Shown piece by piece: positions 6,603 through 10,777 of a stretch of 10,777 nucleotides of DNA. The position numbers and the translations under genes were made by a program. The stretch is taken from NCBI GenBank assembly GCA_030629295.1, contig DAOVPH010000033.1, positions 1-10,777 on the forward strand. Reading direction: 5' to 3'. The notes below the pieces were generated by a model that was given only the letters and a program-made list of their open reading frames with translations, was not told where the DNA came from and did not search any database. The DNA comes from Candidatus Latescibacterota bacterium. Lineage in GTDB: Bacteria; Latescibacterota; MVCY01. Position 1 is the stretch's first letter. The number at the start of each line of letters is the position of its first letter.

Positions 6603-6634
6603 TGTCCTCAGGCCCGTTTAATCTAGTGTGAATC
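6603..6634 (+). promoter_or_regulatory. Upstream block shared with the preceding paralogue
   Basis: TGTCCTCAGGCCCGTTTAAT and the 12 bases after it match the block at 5473-5504 at 25 of 32 positions, with no gap. Conservation is highest in CAGGCCC and TTTA. Since surrounding intergenic sequence has diverged, the match suggests a retained control element or a remnant of the duplication. Confidence 0.45.
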
Positions 6635-6658
6635 TTTGCCCGCAGAAAGGAGGCTGTG

Positions 6659-8071
6659 ATGAAAAGGCTGAGCGTTGTGGTAGCAGCTGGATTGATGGTT
6701 TTGGTGGTGCCTGTGTTAGCTTTGACCGCATCTATATCAGTTGATGTCTATCCGCTTTATGTTGCAAAAGACGGCGGTGCTGGCACAACAGGAACACCTT
6801 TTGCTGTTTTTGTGAGGATATCAGGATGGACAGACCAAGCCAATCAGGATGCTTATATAAGGATCCATGAGGCAGTAAGTGTCTGGAGTAATTATTATCA
6901 TTGGACCGCAAGTGGTAGCTGGAGTAGAACAGCGACTTATTCCGTGAATAATTATCCCATATTGCATATTGACGGCAGTGGAAATGCAAAAGGTTGGATA
7001 TTCCTGAAGTCCCCATCGGATAAGACTTTTACAACTTTTACTGTTAGAGCTCATATTGGTACTTCAAACCTAGATTTAGGTGTAAATAAGTCAATAACAC
7101 CTATGGATATGTCCACCACTGGTGCCTGGATCTGGGGTTCTGAGGCTGCAGGAAATCCACCTGATGGATATGTTGTTCTGGCTTGTGGCGCAGAGGGAAT
7201 TCTGGGAGCATACGCTGCTGAAAACAACAGTATTAATGAGGACTATGAATCAACAAGCGGCTACTGGAAGATGGCTGTTCCCGCCAACACTACCATCACT
7301 GAACTTAAGGTGAAGGATCCTCAAAATAACCTCTATGCAACCGATGATAAGAACGGTGTAGGTTGGGGAAACTCAGGGAATCCAGGTAATACTACTCGGC
7401 TGACAGATTACTCCCTCCCCGTCACCCTCACCTCGTTCACCGCCACAGCTGGAGATGGAGAAGTCACCCTTCGCTGGGTCACCGAATCTGAGGTGAATAA
7501 CCTGGGGTTCAACATCTACCGGGCCCGGAGAGAAAAGAAAAAAGACGAGAGAGGAGAGCCGAAAGAGGGTGAATATGAGAAGATCAACTCCGAGCTGATC
7601 CCTGGGGCCGGGACCTCAACGGTCAGACATTCTTACTGCTTCACCGATAAGAATGTGGATAACGGAACCACCTACTTCTACCGGCTGGAGGATGTGAGCC
7701 TCGACGGCAAAAGCACCTTCCACGGGCCAGTTGAGGTAGTCCCCAGAGCAGAACAGAAGGAACAAGGGGAAGAGCTTCCCCGCCAGCCCCGTTTAGAACA
7801 GAACTTCCCTAATCCCTTTAATCCAAAAACTTCCATCCGCTTTGCAGTGCCGCTGCTCCGAGGAGAGCCAGCGATTTTCTTAGAGATTTACAACCTCTCC
7901 GGACAGAAGGTTAGAACACTGCTGCAGCAAAGCATCAATCCCGGGTTCTACCAACTTGTCTGGGACAGTCGGAACCAGAACGGTGCCCAGGTTGCCAGCG
8001 GGGTCTACCTCTGTGTCCTCAAGATTGGCGGAGAGCTTATCGACACCCGCAAGATGGCCCTGATCCGTTAG
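6659..8071 (+). CDS. Secreted multidomain protein with C-terminal Por/T9SS-type sorting domain
   Basis: This is a 470-residue exported protein, probably sent across the outer membrane by a Por (type IX) secretion system or a related route. I place the start at the ATG at 6659, five bases after AAAGGAGG. The GTG at 6656 would be too close. Residues 1-21 or so form a signal peptide. Residues 22-252 are homologous to the 263-residue neighbour (NPPDGYVVLACGAEGILGAY at 166-185, YATDDKN at 226-232). Residues 253-370 (LPVTLTSFTATAGDGEVTLR..., GFNIYRA, TYFYRLEDVSLDG) form a fibronectin-III-like domain with a charged insert at 290-305. Residues 386-470 are the sorting domain (QNFPNPFNP at 381-389, EIYNLSGQKVRTL, WDSRNQNGAQVASGVY, KMALIR). 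The part before about 7410 is AT-rich (22 of 60 G+C in 6841-6900) and the part after is GC-richer (33 of 60 in 7441-7500). The substrate or partner is unknown. Confidence 0.9.
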   Translation: MKRLSVVVAAGLMVLVVPVLALTASISVDVYPLYVAKDGGAGTTGTPFAVFVRISGWTDQANQDAYIRIHEAVSVWSNYYHWTASGSWSRTATYSVNNYPILHIDGSGNAKGWIFLKSPSDKTFTTFTVRAHIGTSNLDLGVNKSITPMDMSTTGAWIWGSEAAGNPPDGYVVLACGAEGILGAYAAENNSINEDYESTSGYWKMAVPANTTITELKVKDPQNNLYATDDKNGVGWGNSGNPGNTTRLTDYSLPVTLTSFTATAGDGEVTLRWVTESEVNNLGFNIYRARREKKKDERGEPKEGEYEKINSELIPGAGTSTVRHSYCFTDKNVDNGTTYFYRLEDVSLDGKSTFHGPVEVVPRAEQKEQGEELPRQPRLEQNFPNPFNPKTSIRFAVPLLRGEPAIFLEIYNLSGQKVRTLLQQSINPGFYQLVWDSRNQNGAQVASGVYLCVLKIGGELIDTRKMALIR

Positions 8072-8195
8072 ACAGACAAGTGGCTTGTCCCCTCTAAAAG
8101 AGCAGCCGTAGACTTTACGCCTGGGTGAAGGGCGGATTCACCCCAGCGCACCCATAAAGGAATGCGGCTACACCTCCCAATTTGTGAGACACCCC
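8072..8195. terminator. Hairpins between convergent genes, possible bidirectional terminator
   Basis: Two inverted repeats occupy this 124-bp convergent gap. GACAAG-TGG-CTTGTC (8075-8089) is a perfect six-pair stem directly after the stop codon. CTGGGTGAA (8121-8129) pairs with TTCACCCCAG (8137-8146) with one bulged C and a 7-base loop. Neither is followed by a run of U on either strand, so termination is inferred from position only. Confidence 0.4.
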
Positions 8196-10331
8196 TTACA
8201 GCAGGAACAGATACCTTATCTTAAGTACTACTATGCGGTCTTTGAGCTTCATCTTTCCTTGGGTGTTGTTCCTGAATTCGTTAAAGGCGAGGTAAATCCA
8301 ACTCTTGGGCATGAAGTTCCAGGAAAACAGAAGGTTCAGTCGGTGAATATCCGTTGCGAAATTGGGTTCACTCCACAGCCTAAAGAACAGGTCCTTGCGC
8401 AGCGCATACTGCATCTGGGGATGCAAGATCCAGTTTAGCTTCTCTACTGAACCGCCTGACTTCAATTCAATAGTGTTATTCACATCGAAGCCCAGGTTTA
8501 AGGTTGGCTTCACCTGCCATCCCACATAGAGCCCTACATAACCGGAGGGTGCAAAATAGCCCCCCCGGTAGTTGTAGCTGCGGGAGTTATATCCCCAATT
8601 GACGCTTCCTGCCACAGGTTTTGACCAATCACTCCAGATATTACAGCGGAGGGATCGAGAAGTGAACCGCTCTCCCATCTCATAAACTCTCCCCAGATAA
8701 GGGTTCAGGTAGACACCCCAGTTGTTCGTAAACCCCAGGACAAAATCGCCGAAGACGCCGCGCTCTGTGCCCGGTTCACCGTGCTCTTTCACAAAGACCA
8801 CTCCCACCGGAAGGCGGATCTCCCTGAAAATTCCCTTGTTGTAAAATAAAGGGCCGCCGTTGAGGTGATAGTATTTCCTTCCTCGCCAGGGTGTGAAGCC
8901 GACCTGGCTGACATCGAAGTCCTTGTCTATGTTTTCGTAATAGCTGTAGATGTAAAAGCTCCTGATCCCCCAGCGGAACTTGAGCTTGGCAGCATAGCCA
9001 CCTTTTGCCCCTTTTCTTTCTGCTCTGGCACCCTGAAAGCTGAGTTGAAGAGTCTTTGTTCGTATGGCGCCGTCGATGTCGACGACATGGTTAAAGTCAT
9101 CTTTTGCATCCTTGCCGGCGTAGAGGATACCCAGGCTGGAGTTCTCCAGGATCTGCCGCTGGACTCTCAGGACCGAGAAACGGCTCTGGGGCTCTACCAA
9201 AGTGGTGTCCTTGCCGGGGTACTCGGTCTCTCCCGTCGCTGCCCCTATGGCTCCGACCTCAAACCTCCCGAATTTACCGGTGAACTTTGAACCGCCCAGG
9301 ATTGGCACCTTCTTACCCCCAGGAAGCCTTTTGCCTATCCGTCTGGAATAGAAGAGCTCGAAGCCTCCTGCCGGCTTGAATATCTCGGCACTCTCTGTGA
9401 AGAAAGGCCTCCGTTCATCAAGGTAAAGTTCATATTTAGAGAGATTCAACTGGTAAGGGTCCGCTTCAACCTGGGCGAAGTCCGGGTTGGCCGTGAAATG
9501 GAAACTTGAAGAAGATGTGGGATACCAGCTAAAATCAAATCCTGCATCAGGAGATGCAGAGGGCCTATCATACCTCGTCAGAGCCACAGGATATATCTCA
9601 AGGTGAAGTCCTATCTCTCCAGGATAGACCCCCACAAGCTGGCCGGATTTGGAGAGCCTTCTTCGCAGCTCTTCTCTCTTTAACGATGGCCAAGACGCCC
9701 ATTCTTGTCTCCGAGCAATGTATCGGGCAAAGCTTATTCCCCACGCAGACAGGCCGCTCTTAAATCTTATGCTCCTGAAAGGGATCTTTACCTCCACGAC
9801 ATAGCCGAAATCTGTTAGTTTGGCCGCAGAGTACCACACCCCATCCCAGCTGAAGTCCAGAGATCCTCCACCCGAGGAAAAATGCAAATCGGTTTGCACC
9901 TCTTTTGCATTAACCAGGAATCCATATCCTGTGGTTTTGTTGTTAAAGCTATCCAAAGTTAAAGAAACATGGTCGCCTCTTTCGGTCTCGCTGCCCTGAT
10001 CCCTCGACCCGACCCTGAGCACAAGCTTCTCCGGCTGGGAATCATAGCACTTGAAGGCCACATAGAGGTTCTGATAATCATAGAGGACGTAGACCACGGT
10101 TTTCTCTGTGATGGGTTTGCCCTCATTGGGAAACACCTGGGTGAAACCTGTTGCCGAGTCTGCCCGAGCCCAAAGGGGTTCGATGACTCCGTCGATTCGG
10201 GGTGAAGTTTGCGCCCTGACGGCAGTTATTGCCTTGAGTTCAGCGTTATTCCCATACGCTGGTGAGCTTCCGCACATTGTCAAGACTAACACAACAACGA
10301 GGGACAGCAATGTTTTTCCTAAACCCCTCAT
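8196..10331 (-). CDS. DUF5916 family outer-membrane protein with N-terminal CBM9-like domain
   Basis: This is a probable outer-membrane protein of 711 residues from the chosen start. A hydrophobic signal (MRGLGKTLLSLVVVLVLTMC then GSSPAYG) is likely cut after AYG at about residue 27. Residues 41-205 look like a carbohydrate-binding family 9-type domain (SPRIDGVIEPLW, YDYQNLYVAFKCYD, WDGVWYSAAKLTDFGYVVEV, IPFRSIRF). The DUF5916 signature follows at about 280-314 (TANPDFAQVEADPYQLNLSK, YELYLDERRPFFTES). The remaining roughly 390 residues have the alternating pattern of a beta-barrel and end in IRYLFLL. Such proteins are frequent in FCB-group genomes and are often linked to glycan or peptide handling, but no substrate can be assigned. 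Start choice: ATG at 10331 has AAGGA 7 bases upstream. The ATG at 10352 overlaps the stop of the upstream micro-ORF (ATGA) and is a credible alternative. Confidence 0.9.
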   Translation of the reverse strand: MRGLGKTLLSLVVVLVLTMCGSSPAYGNNAELKAITAVRAQTSPRIDGVIEPLWARADSATGFTQVFPNEGKPITEKTVVYVLYDYQNLYVAFKCYDSQPEKLVLRVGSRDQGSETERGDHVSLTLDSFNNKTTGYGFLVNAKEVQTDLHFSSGGGSLDFSWDGVWYSAAKLTDFGYVVEVKIPFRSIRFKSGLSAWGISFARYIARRQEWASWPSLKREELRRRLSKSGQLVGVYPGEIGLHLEIYPVALTRYDRPSASPDAGFDFSWYPTSSSSFHFTANPDFAQVEADPYQLNLSKYELYLDERRPFFTESAEIFKPAGGFELFYSRRIGKRLPGGKKVPILGGSKFTGKFGRFEVGAIGAATGETEYPGKDTTLVEPQSRFSVLRVQRQILENSSLGILYAGKDAKDDFNHVVDIDGAIRTKTLQLSFQGARAERKGAKGGYAAKLKFRWGIRSFYIYSYYENIDKDFDVSQVGFTPWRGRKYYHLNGGPLFYNKGIFREIRLPVGVVFVKEHGEPGTERGVFGDFVLGFTNNWGVYLNPYLGRVYEMGERFTSRSLRCNIWSDWSKPVAGSVNWGYNSRSYNYRGGYFAPSGYVGLYVGWQVKPTLNLGFDVNNTIELKSGGSVEKLNWILHPQMQYALRKDLFFRLWSEPNFATDIHRLNLLFSWNFMPKSWIYLAFNEFRNNTQGKMKLKDRIVVLKIRYLFLL

Positions 10332-10348
10332 CTCACCATCCTTGGTTT

Positions 10349-10453
10349 TCATAACCTTGTGAGCAGTATGCACAAGATAAAGATCATACCTAAGATTATC
10401 ACCGTTAGTTTGCCAACTCCTATACTGACCAGGAAATTCATGAATGCTGTCAT
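10349..10453 (-). CDS. 34-residue single-helix membrane micro-protein
   Basis: The frame begins at ATG 10453-10451 and ends at TGA 10351-10349. It encodes MTAFMNFLVSIGVGK, then the uninterrupted hydrophobic stretch LTVIILGMIFILCILLT (residues 16-32), then RL. The only charges are Lys15 and Arg33, flanking what looks like one transmembrane helix. The ribosome site AAGGAGGG with 7-base spacing is among the strongest in the window. The stop overlaps a possible ATG of the DUF5916 gene as ATGA, and the frame lies between two same-strand genes, which fits a translationally coupled operon member. It could instead be a leader peptide controlling the downstream gene. No family is recognised. Confidence 0.6.
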   Translation of the reverse strand: MTAFMNFLVSIGVGKLTVIILGMIFILCILLTRL

Positions 10454-10481
10454 TGTTAGTCCCTCCTTTTCTCTAACAATG
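10451..10481 (-). promoter_or_regulatory. Hairpin with ribosome site in its loop and start codon in its stem
   Basis: On the minus strand, CATTGTTAG (10481-10473) and CTAACAATG (10459-10451) are perfect reverse complements around a 13-base loop. The loop contains AAGGAGGG, the Shine-Dalgarno of the 34-codon ORF. The last three bases of the 3' arm are its ATG, which would pair with the CAT at the base of the stem. Folding would hide the start codon while displaying the Shine-Dalgarno in a loop, a layout seen in translational control elements. A dimeric DNA-binding site is the alternative reading. Confidence 0.6.
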
Positions 10482-10491
10482 CCTTATCCAG

Positions 10492-10503
10492 ATTTGGCCA
10501 AAT
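10492..10503. promoter_or_regulatory. Perfect 12-bp palindrome ATTTGGCCAAAT
   Basis: This self-complementary 12-mer lies 6 bp past the stop codon of the right-edge gene and upstream of the micro-ORF hairpin. It could be an operator, but there is no adjacent promoter that I can identify, and a single short palindrome may occur by chance. Confidence 0.3.
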
Positions 10504-10509
10504 GTGGCA

Positions 10510-10777
10510 CTACAACTTGAGGTAGCCAACATTACCTATACCCTTCTCCATCTCCTCGCCGGCCGGTTTGATCTGTGTGGAATCTATCAATTTCCCCTTG
10601 CTTAATCCCAGTCGGGTCTCGATTACGTCCATCTGTTCGGGCGTGCAGGTTATTGTACCAAGGTTGTGAACCTCAGCCAGCCGCTCTTCAAGCACCTCAG
10701 GAGCAACATCAGGGGCAATGGTCAACTCGCCAAACACCATTAGAGTCGCTTTGCCCTCCAGGTGGTCGAAACGGGAT
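10510..10777 (-). CDS. C-terminal part of an unrecognised protein, enters from right edge
   Basis: The frame is open from the right edge to TAG at 10512-10510, giving 89 visible codons. The internal ATG at 10740 has coding-like sequence in frame before it (SRFDHLEGKATL) and no ribosome site immediately upstream, so the gene very probably starts outside the window. The visible part reads LMVFGELTIAPDVAPEVLEE, then RLAEVHNLGTITCTPEQMDV, and ends NVGYLKL. It appears soluble, acidic and mixed alpha/beta, with a strand-turn-helix pattern (GELTIAPDV followed by the helix PEVLEERLAEV). I do not recognise the family. It ends 56 bp before the micro-ORF on the same strand and may be the preceding operon gene. 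Confidence 0.75.
   Translation of the reverse strand, partial: SRFDHLEGKATLMVFGELTIAPDVAPEVLEERLAEVHNLGTITCTPEQMDVIETRLGLSKGKLIDSTQIKPAGEEMEKGIGNVGYLKL

Larger units (their letters stand above)
6356..6658 (+). other. 303-bp gap between the two paralogues: hairpins and conserved upstream block, no gene
   Basis: No coding frame is supported here. The gap holds a strong GC-rich hairpin (6399-6430), a perfect AT-richer hairpin (6473-6497), and the block at 6603-6634 that resembles the sequence upstream of the previous gene. The AAAGGAGG ribosome site of the next gene is at 6646-6653. Confidence 0.6.

Noticed and set aside
10229..10331. Lipobox in the DUF5916 signal peptide (LTMC)
   Set aside because: Met before the Cys does not fit the lipobox pattern, and a later AYG cleavage site for ordinary signal peptidase is better.
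10510..10740. Complete 76-codon gene starting at the ATG at 10740
   Set aside because: The same frame stays open to the window edge with protein-like sequence, and no ribosome site precedes this ATG, so it is better read as the end of a longer gene.

Overview
The window looks like chromosomal DNA from an uncultured bacterium of the FCB group or a neighbouring candidate phylum (WOR-3/TA06/Zixibacteria-like). The evidence is indirect. One secreted protein ends in a Por/T9SS-type sorting domain with the QNFPNPFNP signature, and there is a DUF5916 outer-membrane protein with a CBM9-like front domain. The protein style (LPVTLTSFTA... LRWVTESEVNNLGFNIYR) is typical of such genomes. No rRNA or tRNA gene is present to settle the placement.

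Left part, minus strand (1-4807). The window begins inside a gene read leftwards whose first 126 residues look like a uroporphyrinogen-decarboxylase (URO-D/MtaA-type methyltransferase) family protein. A gap of about 200 bp holds a long imperfect inverted repeat. Then comes a purine operon in the order purSL, flavodoxin, purQ, read from 4755 down to 585. Its genes are 17 bp apart or overlap by 16 bp. A near-consensus sigma-70 promoter (TTGACA, 17-bp spacer, TATATT) sits just upstream, with a perfect inverted repeat filling its spacer. The first gene encodes PurL, the FGAM synthase large subunit, carrying two tandem PurS domains at its N-terminus. The enzyme is therefore built from a PurS-PurS-PurL chain plus a separate PurQ glutaminase.

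Middle part, plus strand (4756-8071). An 808-bp non-coding stretch holds palindromes, a 17-bp direct repeat and possible RNA structure. Two paralogous secreted proteins follow. The first (263 aa) has only the shared N-terminal region. The second (470 aa) has the same region followed by a fibronectin-III-like segment and a C-terminal sorting domain. In the second gene, base composition and codon use change abruptly where the shared region ends, which suggests domain shuffling. Both genes share a conserved upstream block and each has a hairpin upstream.

Right part, minus strand (8196-10777). A probable operon read leftwards contains the C-terminus of an unrecognised protein entering from the right edge, a 34-codon single-helix membrane micro-protein, and the DUF5916/CBM9-like outer-membrane protein. 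The micro-protein is preceded by a perfect 9-bp hairpin whose loop carries the Shine-Dalgarno sequence and whose 3' arm contains the start codon. Its stop codon overlaps a possible start of the DUF5916 gene in an ATGA junction.

The most notable points are the tandem PurS-PurL fusion, the hairpin-gated micro-ORF, the mosaic paralogue pair and the purine promoter with a palindrome in its spacer. I see no CRISPR array, no intact transposase and no recognisable defence system.
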